Positions 13,087-22,953 of a stretch of DNA of 64,000 nt are shown piece by piece. Numbering within the stretch: the stretch's first letter is position 1; each line of letters begins with the position of its first letter. A program made the position numbers and the translations under genes. The stretch spans positions 186,001-250,000 of the forward strand of contig JAHLKC010000011.1 of assembly GCA_025449115.1 (NCBI GenBank). The letters run 5' to 3'. The DNA comes from Chytridium lagenaria (Eukaryota; Chytridiomycota; Chytridiomycetes; Chytridiales; Chytridiaceae). The notes under the pieces were generated by a model. It was not told the DNA's origin and searched no databases. It saw only the letters and a list, made by a program, of their open reading frames with translations.

Positions 13087-13429
13087 GTTCGTTTAGAGCA
13101 ATCTGTATATAAGAAAGGGGAAACAGCCATATGTTTATACTCGCCTGGATGGTATCCGCTTTGACAAATCCACAAATCAACAATATATTTAATCCACAGG
13201 CACACTTTATTTACGCAACAACAAAAGGAACAAAAGATATATTTTGAATAATCATGAAGATTATTATTCGTACGGGGCAGTCGACTGGGTAAAAATCCGT
13301 TGGAGCTGCATGGCATCAGAGAAATTCATGTATCTTTAATTTTATTGCAAGTATGGTTCACCCATCGATCACCTAATAATCTTAGTGTAAATGTGATTGA
13401 AGGAAAAGAAAGCCGCTTCTCGTAATTCC
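13087..13429. other. Intergenic region, no gene seen
   Basis: AT-rich DNA lies upstream of the EEP-family gene and should contain its promoter. Nothing else is recognised. Confidence 0.4.
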
Positions 13430-13640
13430 GCGCCCATATCACCACCATTTATAATGCCCCCCTCCTCTTCATGAGATTGTTAGCTTTGAGGTCGTCAATC
13501 CTAATATTCTTAAGACTAGTCCGGCGCCGCAAGAGACTAAATTACAACTCGTCATAAACTTCATCGTCTACAAACCCACACTGCCCGTTTCCGCAGACTC
13601 CGAGATGATTACATTCTCGCTCCGGAACGGCTGTGAAAGA
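13430..13640 (+). pseudogene. Decayed duplicate of the PGM2 3' region
   Basis: Positions 13575-13635 closely match the PGM2-type exon at 11695-11755: TYKPTLPVSADSEMITFSLR against TYEPSLPVSASSEMITFSLT. The match continues upstream at lower identity (13488-13570 against 11602-11693, for example the shared CTTTGA-GGTC start and the GGCGCCGC block). No open frame spans the piece and no other part of the enzyme was found nearby. It lies about 1.9 kb downstream of the parent gene on the same strand, which suggests a local duplication followed by decay. Confidence 0.7.
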
Positions 13641-13649
13641 AAAGTCTGT

Positions 13650-14560
13650 CTTAATTCGAACTCTTACAAAGTTCTTTATAGAAGCCAATTAAAATGGTCT
13701 TTACTTCAACATCTGCCTCAAGCTTTCCAACGCCAGCAAACTTAAAGACAATCAATTCCCCTTCTTCGGCACCTCGACATCCCTAGGATTGATCCCTATT
13801 AAAACACTTCTTCTCCTTCATCCTCACCACTTTTTTAGCAGTGCGCCAATCTCCACAACCACAAGCCTCAATGCCGCAGTATTAATGCACATGAGGATCA
13901 CTCCACATATTTTGCATTTGACGCGTCATAGCGATCGCTCGTCCAGTTATAGTCGTCAAACACAAACATGAGGACTTAGACGAAGAAAGTGTGTGCAGTG
14001 AGTGCATATTGAGAGGACTGATGGTGGGACGTGGAGTGCGGAGAGGTCGATGGGAAGGGGTGGAAGGATGGTCGATTCAGATAGCGTTATGTAGCTACGT
14101 TGACAGGGCTATGAGCATTGGACGTGATGTTCTTCCGTGCCATTCGCAAACGTGTCAGGTCAAAGCCAGCCCTGTAGAAGTGCCCATCAATGTTGGAGAT
14201 GGTGAAAAGAAAATACTTTTTTAGCAGCAATCGGCGTGATAGTCTAAAAGCATTCAAATCCCTCGTGAGGCATTATGTCTGAATAAAGACCAAACCAATG
14301 CGAGCGTAAAATCCAAAAGGAGCGTGGAGTCATCGCGGCCTTTTCGGAATATATCAGCAGCCCAAAAAAAGCGATGGATGTAGGATCACATGTTTGGATC
14401 TGAGACTTCTGGGAACTCGAGGCCGATTTGACGGAGGTGGGTAAGTGCGGAAAAATCTTTAACTTCCGGGAACTTCTGTGCATCACTATCAACCGACCTA
14501 TTTGCAGAGAGAGGTCCAGCTTTACTAGAAAGCCTACTGTCGATGTCTCATACATTTAAG
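13650..14560 (-). pseudogene. Probable degraded coding region, family unknown
   Basis: The minus strand holds disconnected stretches with protein-like composition: IGRLIVMHRSSRKLKIFPHL and a hydrophobic/aromatic stretch near 14290-14340, ISNIDGHFYRAGFDLTRLRM near 14160-14210, DDYNWTSDRYDASNAKYVE near 13915-13970 and KLEADVEVKTILIGFYKEL near 13675-13740. They are in different frames and separated by stops. I do not recognise the family. Chance open frames remain possible. Confidence 0.3.
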
Positions 14561-14956
14561 ACTGAAATGAAGCCCAAGGACTCAGAAATATTGACGAAAC
14601 ATGATGGCCGATGGGTACCAAGCACACCCACACCCGCACCAGCCCGTGATGAGCAAACGCATAGGCCCTAATCAGCTTCCATCATGGCTTTTGCATTCCA
14701 ACGATGTTTATTTAAGGTAGATTGTCAGACCATGTCTTTACTGATGAAAGGGTTCAAATTTATTCATCGTTGCATAACGTAGTCGTCATAGAATGCACTC
14801 GGGTACCAACTGCCAAAAATCAAAAACTTAAAAAAATGCAAGAAGCCATGACAAGTCCAGCAAACATCATCACAAGATTCTTTGGGGCAATAATTAGCTA
14901 TCACCTACAGGCATTTGAAATCACATACTCCCTTACTGCGTATTCCTTCACACAAT

Positions 14957-16486
14957 ATGATCTCTGAACAAAACGATGCAACACCTACATCCTTCATCTG
15001 CTGCCGTCGCAGATTCATTGAATACCCCAACAGCATCCCGGAGATGGTCATTCCAGTCATTTACTTCAATAGCGTCTTCAAGAGTAAGCACAGACGCGGG
15101 TGGGATGAGTTTATCGCAAGGTACGATGTACAAGATGTCATTGGGACAGGCTCATTTGGTTAGTCATAATGCCACTCATTCATTCCATCCTTCTTTGCTT
15201 GTCCCATAAGTTCCATTATAGTTCGTGTCGCTAACGCGGTTCCTTTCATCTTGCCATCAATTCATCTCAAACCGCCACCAGCCACTGTCAGAAGAGTTGT
15301 TAGGAGGTCTGATGGCGCGGTGTTTGCAGTAAGAATTCTTGATAAGGTAGCCGTCGTAGTCCTAGGAGTGTTTTATGGCGTGTTTTTAGCGTATGCGGTC
15401 ACTCTAATGTTTTTATTTTTAGCAGGCGGATGGCGATGGGTCGCTGAAGGATATTCAACAAGAGATTTCAATTTTAAATCGCATCCAACATGTCGGCATT
15501 ATTACATTGGTGGCTCTATATGAGTCACCACATGAATGGTTTATTATAACGGAGCTTGCTGAAGGTAAATTACTACATTTTAATGTTTGTGTGTTAACTG
15601 TCCATACCTTTTGTTTTTCTTATAGGGGGTGAGCTGTTTGATAGAATTCGTGAGAAAGGACCCTTGTCGGAACGAAGCGCGGCATTGATTATGAGGCAAC
15701 TTCTTCATGCCATTGCTCACTTGCATTCTGAGGGTAAGCGTCCCCCGCCTTTAACTTTCCTTCGGTACTCTAATCCATCCTGTTTTTTTTCTTGAGCAGT
15801 GTTGTCCACCGTGACCTTAAGCCTGAAAATATTTTGTAAGTAGAATAAGCGTAAATGCTTATTGAGTAATTCATGCTAAAACCGCTCTCTTTGCAGGCTA
15901 ATGAAAAATGAGCAAGACCCACGTGTAGTGATCAGCGATTTTGGCCTCGCTACAGAAGTAAAGGGTGACTACTCTCTTAAAAACCTTGCGGCAGTGCCGC
16001 ATATCTGTCACCAGAAGCGCTTAAAGAAGGAGGATATGGCCGTCCTGCAGACGTGTGGGCATTAGGTGTAATGCATATGTCTTACTTGTGAGTCACGAAC
16101 CTTTTTCACTGAACTTCTTCACGAAGATTCGATGTTTAATGATGACAATTTAGTGCGGATACCAACCTTTTTGGAGCGAAAGACAGTACGACATCTTCAT
16201 AATGGTCATGAACGGAAGGTACGAGTTTGACGAACAGGACTGGAGCTCAGTCTCTCTTAAAGGTATATATCTCGGTCTATTTTGAATAATCATGCTGTTA
16301 GAGATTTGGAATAACACTTTTTTCTTTGACTTTACAGCCAAGGCATTTGTCTCAAGGATGCTGACTGTTAATCCCGCAAAACGTCCGACAGCTCAAGATA
16401 TGTTACAAGATCCTTGGTTGATGGAAGCATTGGCACAAAACTATCGTACCGTTTGTTACCCGTTCCAGAAGTTTAAAAAACGGTAA
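14957..16486 (+). CDS. CaMK-like serine/threonine protein kinase
   Basis: The kinase domain is spread over several short exons: Gly loop VIGTGSFG (15135-15158); beta-3 segment FAVRILDK (about 15320-15345); an alpha-C-like segment DIQQEISILNRIQHVGIITL; hinge TELAEGGELFDRI; catalytic loop HRDLKPEN (about 15810); DFGLATEV (about 15935); PADVWALGV in lobe VIa-IX (about 16045); and a C-terminal lobe with RMLTVNPAKRPTAQDMLQDPW (about 16355-16420). The stop is at 16484-16486. CaMK/RSK-like kinases fit best. The beta-3 motif reads A-V-R where the ATP-anchoring lysine is expected. Frame breaks lie in the activation segment (near 15980, an A run), near 16075 and near 16170. There is a short extension after the domain and no obvious regulatory domain. 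Confidence 0.8.
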
Positions 16487-17123
16487 TATTTTTTCACGTC
16501 TTCATCTCCTATCTTAGTAATGTATTTCCTAAACCTTCATTTCATAGCCTTATGGGGTTTCTTTGACCATAGCACCTCTCCCAACATGATCAGCACGTCT
16601 TCTTAGATACCATATTCTTGACATATCCTTAATCACCACTTTATTTTTGACTATATACCTTTTCCCTCATACATATGATTGTACACATACAGGGGGAGTA
16701 AAATTAAGACCCCAGGGGCCTATGAGCGTAATACAGAATAGATATTTTTTCTATGTATATATTTTATATTTTATATGTTGATTTGTTTTTTTTTCTGTTA
16801 TGCTAATATAGCAATTGCTTTGAATTGTGTCGCTGTATTGGCTTTCCTTTTTAATGGTGGTATTCGTACTTCCGGTCTTATAATGATTGTAATATCTTTG
16901 GAATAGATTCTATAGGCAGTAGGTCTTCTATAGGTAAATGATAACGCATTACCATATCCTCACGTGTATTGAACTTGGAAAAAAAGGTAATAATTGAGAT
17001 AACAGCGAAATTAGAGAAGAGGTTCGATACTTTAGTCATTTGAGAGAGGAGGTTCGTATGTCAAGAAAATCACCGTAAACAAATAAAACAAGGGGAACAA
17101 ATTTTAAAAGGAAAATGTGGTCT
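16487..17123. other. Intergenic region between convergent genes
   Basis: AT-rich DNA lies between the kinase stop and the stop of the minus-strand Mpo1-like gene. It should hold both 3' ends. No gene or RNA was recognised. Confidence 0.5.
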
Positions 17124-18048
17124 TTACTCCTTCTTGAGGGAAGCCTTAAACTGCGGAAAGAAAACCGGTTCAGCGATGAACGAAGAATGTGGAACAAAAA
17201 CAATCAGTTTGACGATAAAAACGGAAGGTGAAAAAAAAAAATAGGATAAAAATATTTGTATGTGTTGCTTTACCTCGGCAATCTTCTTGTCGGTCTCGGC
17301 TTGGAGGCGCTTGCGGTGGCGGGGCTGTAACCAGCACCGAACATGAACTCAGACCAAACAAAGAAGGGCAAGGACAACGGCTGCAAAAATAAAGGTCAGA
17401 TTAAGACTCTGATGGAACCCCAAGTCATCGTAAACGTATCATTTTACCATGGAGGAGGTTATCCATCAAGGCAGGCCGACGCTTCTCAGCAAGTCCATGG
17501 CCAACTGTAAAATTGGAGTTATAAATTACAGGTTAATTTCAAATACAGAAAATGAAAGGCACGCAAAGGCATTGATAACTCACGGAATTGAGCAATCCAA
17601 CTGACGATGTGGATACCAGCCGGCAATGATGTTAGGGTTGATCTGATATACAAATGCAATGCAACAGGGTTAAGTTTGATAGAATTCAATGGACGTATAA
17701 AGAAAAAAGGATACAAGCTGACAACGACTCTACCTCTGTCTTGGAATGCAAGAACACATTCGAGGTATAGAACGCCAAAACCATGACTGGTGCCAACATT
17801 CCTCCAATGACAGTATGCAGCATCACATAATACCCTGAATAGATCACCGTCAACACAAAGGCCATGTTGATAGGGAGCTCCTTTGACAACGACCAGGTGA
17901 AGAACTCTGGAGTGTTTTGGAGCCACACGAGAGCGGTCCAGAGAATCATAGGGACGCAGACAAAGTGAATCCATTGATTCACTTTATTGTTGTGGTAAGC
18001 TGCGTAGCCGACAAATTGGCGGTTGAAGTCGAACAGGGACATGACCAT
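17124..18048 (-). CDS. Mpo1-like (DUF962, YGL010W family) dioxygenase
   Basis: The family acts in the endoplasmic reticulum membrane; yeast Mpo1 is an iron-dependent dioxygenase in 2-hydroxy fatty acid alpha-oxidation during phytosphingosine breakdown. Exon 1 (17734-18048) starts MVMSLFDFNRQFVGYAAYHN and carries the conserved His-rich start (AYHNNKVNQWIHFVCVPMIL) and hydrophobic segments. Later exons give NPNIIAG plus IHIVSWIAQF, then GHGLAEKRRPALMDNLLH, then PFFVWSEFMFGAGYSP, and finally FKASLKKE and a stop at 17124. The start was chosen because it matches the usual family N-terminus; an ATG at 18153 is in frame. Single-base breaks occur near 17625 and 17330. Length and order fit the family well. 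Confidence 0.85.
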
Positions 18049-18401
18049 CTTGGTGAAGTATGGAGGTAAGCAAGGATTGAGACTGAGAGGTTTGGAACGA
18101 AGGCCAAAGGGCACATGGGCACACAAGCTCTTTGTCGGCGTGAACTCGGTCAATTAATTTTACCGCAAGATTTTTGCCGCCTTCCCTTACTTTCCCTAAA
18201 ATATCCAAAAAAGGGTATGTTGTAAGGATTACAAATGAAAACATGCGAGAATTATCATAGAAAAGACTGAGTCTGCAATCGGACATTTATTCAAGTTGCA
18301 TTCTTTTCATCTATACTAACTCATCTATAAAAAGAGACACCTTCACGTCGAGGAGACTTTCTTCCATTCCCACCATTCCCCAACCCAGCAGATCTTTTGG
18401 G
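18049..18401. other. Intergenic region, no gene seen
   Basis: AT-rich DNA lies upstream of the Mpo1-like gene and downstream of the ankyrin gene, both on the minus strand. It should hold the promoter of the former. An in-frame 35-residue extension of the Mpo1-like frame reaches 18153. Confidence 0.4.
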
Positions 18402-20905
18402 CTACTTCGTGGAGTGATTCTTCTGTGAAGAATCCACTGATGGGTGTTCCAGGAGATACGCAACATTCACGTCGAAACAGCCTTGATGCATGAGAGGCGA
18501 CAATCTATATGAATTTCAATGGTCAACAGCTTGGTTTCATGACACGGAAACGAGATTATAAATAGAGGGCAACTTACCACGAGTTTCAAGCAAATATCCC
18601 ATGCATCTTCATCAAGGTCTGGCGTGACAGGCGGAGTGGTAAAAATCGCAATTCTCACAATACCACCAAAAACGTTATAAGAGCCGCCAAAATCCCAGTC
18701 GGCGTCTTAACCACCAACCTCCATACAATATCCCACCGTTTCGCTCCATCACCACGGCCATACACAGAAGAAATTGACTCAAGCCCATATTCCAAAACCA
18801 TCCTCATTCGGCCGGTGACATAATAAGAACTTTGCAATATCAAGTTGGCCAGCGCAAGTGCAAATGAAATAGGTGAACATGAACGATTGAAGTCTCCCTC
18901 TCAATCCCAGTATTGGGTCTTTCTTCGCATTCTTGCGTGACTTTGAATTTGTTGCAGCGTTTTTCCTCCATCCACAAAGCAAACCCCAAGAAATCCATCC
19001 TTCAACTTGAATAGGCACAGACGCGTCACGTCGACCCCATTCTGCACCAAAATTCTCACAATCTTCCGCCTCCTTCTTGGTCCCTTAATCGCTAGATGCA
19101 CGGCGAGAGTTTAATCATTCCGTCTTCATCGTCAAACGTCACTTTGTCGTAGACAAGGGATGCATTGTGGGAGAGAAGAAGTTTGACGCATTCAACGTGA
19201 CCTATTGAGCAGGCAAAGTGGAGAGGGATCGGAAATCGGTTGTGACTATATTCGGGTCAGCCCCGAGATGAGGAAGGTGGAGACGGGGCCGATGAGACCA
19301 GATTTTGCGGCAATGTGAAGGGGAGTAAGGTGGTATCTAATGGCGGTTGCGTTAATGTTAGCGCCGGAGGAGACGAGGAAGCGGATGTTGGTTCTGCGTT
19401 TTCTTTAGTGCAGGCTGCCGCATAGTGAAGAGCAGTCCACTACAAATTTCAGGCGTGGAGATCAGTAAGGTTTTGTTTCCTAATCTAAACTCATACTTAC
19501 GCCATGACTATCTGTCGCATTTACATCTGCCTTGACTGTGTTAAACAGAAACGCTAACCCTTTCTTCCCCAGCAATCTTTCACACCCTTCCTCTATTTTC
19601 ACCATTCCCTTTAGAAATACAGGCTCCACCTTCTTCTCTTCCTCCTCCTCTTCCATTTCCCATTAAAATCCTCGCAATCCCCTCATGTCCTTGAATAGCC
19701 GCATACATTAATGGCGTCCTCCCCAATGATCCCGTCCCCCACATCGCCCCAAACTCCATTAACATATCCATCATCTCCACACACCCCGATTCGCAGCAAC
19801 ATGCATTGCCTATGTCCAGGATCATTTTTATCAACAGCACCACCCTCCATTATCCATTCAAAGCCTCGGGTCTTGACGGAGATACTAGATACGCTATCTA
19901 CATGACACTTAATCAGCGCGTAACGTAGCGCACTGCACCCATAGATATCGGGTCGGTCGCGCGCTCCTATGAGAGAAGGTACGAAATGACATCATAACGA
20001 CGAAGCATCATGGCGTGACGTAGTGAGTCTTTCCGAGCGGCGTCTTGAGCGTCAATATTCGCGCCATGAAGGTGGAGTTCTGCGAGAACGTCGGGAGATG
20101 CATTCATGGCGGCAAAGTGAAGCGCGGACAAGTGAAGGTAGCGAACGCGAGAGTTAACGTTGAGAAGACGAGGGTCGGTCTGCGTAAGAACTTTGGAAAA
20201 ATCGGAGGCGGGACGATTGGTGATGGAGTAAAAGTGGAGGCAAGTCATATTGTGGTCCTCGCTTTGGGTGGAATCGCGGCGGATGAGTGGGGCTGGCGGC
20301 GTTGAGCTGGTGCAGGGGTAGATAGAGTGGTGGTTGCGGGCTGTGGAAGGAGGGATGCGATTGTGCTGGATGAGGAGTGTTCATTAGCACTGGAGGTGCG
20401 AGATGATGCATTGTCTTGTTCGGAAGACAAAAACGATTCTCCTACAGTCTCGGTTTGCTGGAAAACGTTCTCCCCCGCCTGAAACACCGTTGTAGTGACG
20501 ATAATAGCCTCGGAGGTTGATGTCGCGCCAGCTTCTCCTGCTACATTTGGATTAAACTCATTTGTAATCGTTCCATTCCATCTACTCCAATAAAAGCATT
20601 AGCTATGTTTCCGACAGTGTCATCCTCTTCTATGCCCATCGTATCGCCATCCTCTTCATTCGAATCGTCATCTTCAAACAGGAACATATCTTCCCCCGCC
20701 TCTGCCTCGTCGATTGTTTGAATGTTCATGGTCTGCGCAGCCGCTGCTGTCGCGTGAGAACTATCGGAAGCTGAATTGTAACCACTGTGGGAACTAACAG
20801 TATCTTCGGCAAGCATCAAAACATCTTGAACACGAATAGCGCCGCCAATGTCACCGCGGTCGACGTGACCATGACAGTTAAGATGAGAACCGCGTCGCTG
20901 TCCAT
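18402..20905 (-). CDS. Ankyrin-repeat protein
   Basis: Ankyrin units are recognisable on the minus strand: LSALHFAAMNASPDVLAELH with GANIDAQDAARKDSLRHAMM (20180-19990), LGRTPLMYAAIQGHEGIARI (about 19730-19690), HGVTALHYAAACTKEN-like sequence (about 19500-19410), LTPLHIAAKSGLIGPV-like sequence (about 19330) and HLAIKGPRRRRKIVRILVQ (about 19095-19040). The N-terminal region (20905-20250) is low-complexity, with an acidic block DDDSNEEDGDTMGIEEDD near 20660. The C-terminal exons run to a likely stop at 18402. Several introns and frame changes intervene, so exact exons are not fixed. The protein is probably an intracellular protein-binding scaffold; the partner is unknown. Confidence 0.65.
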
Positions 20906-21304
20906 TTAATCAATACAGTTGCTTGTTTCTATTGTGTCGTTTTACTCAGATCTAACGTGAAACTAGTTAGTCTCTCAGCAGGCGTTATGTATGTAATTTA
21001 TAGACACCTCCAAACAATGGTCGACATCATATTTGATTGGGTTTCTTTTTCACCCAACCTTATTTACTTTCTGGTTTAGCAAAAAAGAGAATTAAAAAAA
21101 AAAAAAGTCAAAGTGAAACTCATCGAATAGACATGAAGTTCATCATCGAGCATATGGAGGAAGGTGAGATGACATGATAGGTACAAGACTAGATGGGCGA
21201 GCGATGGTGTTGAGAGATCACTGTCTTGCAAACTAATCGGTCTTACCATACTGTAAACACACCTCTTTCTCTTACAACATGATCGTCATGCATTCATCCC
21301 GGAA
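20906..21304. other. Divergent intergenic region
   Basis: DNA between the divergent ankyrin gene and the unknown gene at 21305 should hold both promoters. An A run lies at about 21092-21105. No gene was recognised. Confidence 0.4.
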
Positions 21305-22281
21305 ATGGAAAGACATTTATGGGAAACTAATATCGCTCTTATTCTATCCTATTCGGTTACGTTCAGGCCTTTCGGACTGGGTCAAAGTCGAGTACGCCCA
21401 CATGATTACAAACAGTTGCAAGGGCAACCTCATCCTTCGGGGATGACAAAAGACACTTTGGCCAATATCCCTGCTAACCTTGACGGTGCGGAATGCACCC
21501 CCAAGACTGTTCTTGAGGTACTGGATTCATGCTAACGTCCGCGTTGGCATTGCTTTCAAACTTCTTTGGTTTTGACACTATTGGATTAGTTTACTTCAAT
21601 GGAGAAGGTTCTCTTGCTGGACCCTGCATCCACGACTCCTTTATCACCGGCGATGCGTCTGCGGATACGAATTCTTTCTCTTTGGTGGAATCTTGGTATG
21701 TTTCCTCTTATGCATTATCTGTGCGTTTTCTTTTTCTTTTTCTTTTTTTGTGATTTTTAACGATAACTACGTACTGCAGGGCGATGATCCTCCGAAAGAC
21801 AGGACAAAGATGTTGCGTCAGTTGGGCTTTGCAACTCGGCATCTCGGTCCTATTCAAATGACAGTGAGGGCTTTTCTCGTTTTCTTTTCATTTTTAGGTG
21901 TTGTTATTACAATGCCCCACCTTTTATAAGTTTCCATGCTTAGGCCTTTGTTTCCCATGTAATTAATTCTCGGTTCCATTTTTTTTTTGCAAGACTGATA
22001 CCGCAGTTCTCGTCTCTCACCGAATTCTCACTGGAACGCCAATGGAGGACTTGAAATTCGTCGACAGACCAACTGTGCAATTGTACAAAAACGAAAGCGT
22101 TGAGATGGTATTGCTGTTTTGTAGACTAAACCTTTGCTAATCCATAATTTTTTTAAAAACACTATTTTTACTTCTCTTTTATAAGCCTTTCCGATACTTG
22201 CTGGACGATGCCGGAAAACCTATCATGCCCCCTGGATTTATTGAAGTCCTCAAACGATCCAACGACGAGATTCTTATATAA
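21305..22281 (+). CDS. Hypothetical protein, multi-exon
   Basis: I do not recognise a family. The first exon starts at the ATG at 21305 and encodes a polar segment with LGQSRVRPHDYKQLQGQPHP and TPKTVLEV. A probable intron starts with GTACTG near 21516 and ends at TTAG near 21588. Later exons encode FNGEGSLAGPCIHDSFITGD, DRTKMLRQLGFATRHLGPIQ (21795-21860), ILTGTPMEDLKFVDRPTVQL (22025-22085) and PFRYLLDDAGKPIMPPGFIE to the stop at 22281. Exon ends carry good GT donors and AG acceptors. The last exons look genuinely coding: polar, non-repetitive and in phase. No signal peptide or membrane segment is evident. Confidence 0.5.
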
Positions 22282-22425
22282 ATGTTGACCGTAAAATCCG
22301 AAAAACCTGTTGAAGCATTTTTGTAATAGAAGAATAAAATAGTAAAGAATTTACGGGGGCATTTGTTTGGGATGCTGGTCATCAGCCCGTTAACCTGAGG
22401 GGACATATTTAGGGAATTTCCTCAG

Positions 22426-22458
22426 TTACTGTATGAACAGTTGTAATTCATACAGTAA
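22426..22458. repeat. Perfect 12-bp inverted repeat (hairpin)
   Basis: TTACTGTATGAA at 22426-22437 is the exact reverse complement of TTCATACAGTAA at 22447-22458, with a nine-base loop. Part of it (GTTGTAATTCATAC) recurs near 22523-22537. It lies about 145 bases past the stop of the hypothetical gene, so a 3'-end role or a small mobile palindrome are both possible. Confidence 0.6.
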
Positions 22459-22862
22459 GTGAAGGACGACAGGGAGGAGAGGATGAAATTTATTGAAAGA
22501 ACGAGATATAAATTAAAAGTACTGTTGTAATTCATACAAATTAAAATAACAGAGCACCTGGAGGACAGAAGTACTCCGCTGTCACAGGTGCTGTTCGGTG
22601 ACTGACATTGAACCAAAACCTACAGATCTTGCTGTGACGTTTAGTGAGATATCGTGGAATTCTATCAAATAAAGGAGGAAGGAATAAAACAAAACGTGCA
22701 TTAACTAAGTTGTATGTTGAATGTTTAGACTGGAGTAGTGATGATGACGCCCTCGTGCAAGGCTACTTGAAATTTGAGAAGGTGACAGATTTCTGAGATA
22801 AATGGTAGTAGTTTGTACTTCCATTATCATTTTGAACAAATTAATAAAATTATTAAATTAAT

Positions 22863-22953
22863 ATGTTGATGGCCGCTAAACTAATCGGAGCCGGATAGGC
22901 TACTATTGCTCTTGCTGGAGCTGCAATTGGAGTTGGAATTATCTTTGGATCCG
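22863..22953 (+). pseudogene. atp9: Nuclear fragment of mitochondrial atp9 (NUMT)
   Basis: Thirty codons read MLMAAKLIGAG, a TAG, then ATIALAGAAIGVGIIFGS. This is the first transmembrane helix of the ATP synthase c subunit (subunit 9). The gene is mitochondrial in most early-diverging fungi. The TAG sits where leucine is nearly invariant, which fits the TAG-to-Leu reassignment known from some chytrid mitochondria. Homology stops abruptly after FGS, before the loop and the second helix with the proton-carrying acidic residue, and there is no import sequence. It is therefore a fragment, not a nuclear gene. Confidence 0.75.

Noticed and set aside
17015..17035. GGTTCGATAC as a tRNA B box
   Set aside because: No A box, acceptor stem or cloverleaf could be drawn around it.
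22863..22953. Functional nuclear ATP9 gene
   Set aside because: It lacks an import leader, the second helix and the proton-carrying acidic residue, and has an in-frame TAG under the nuclear code.
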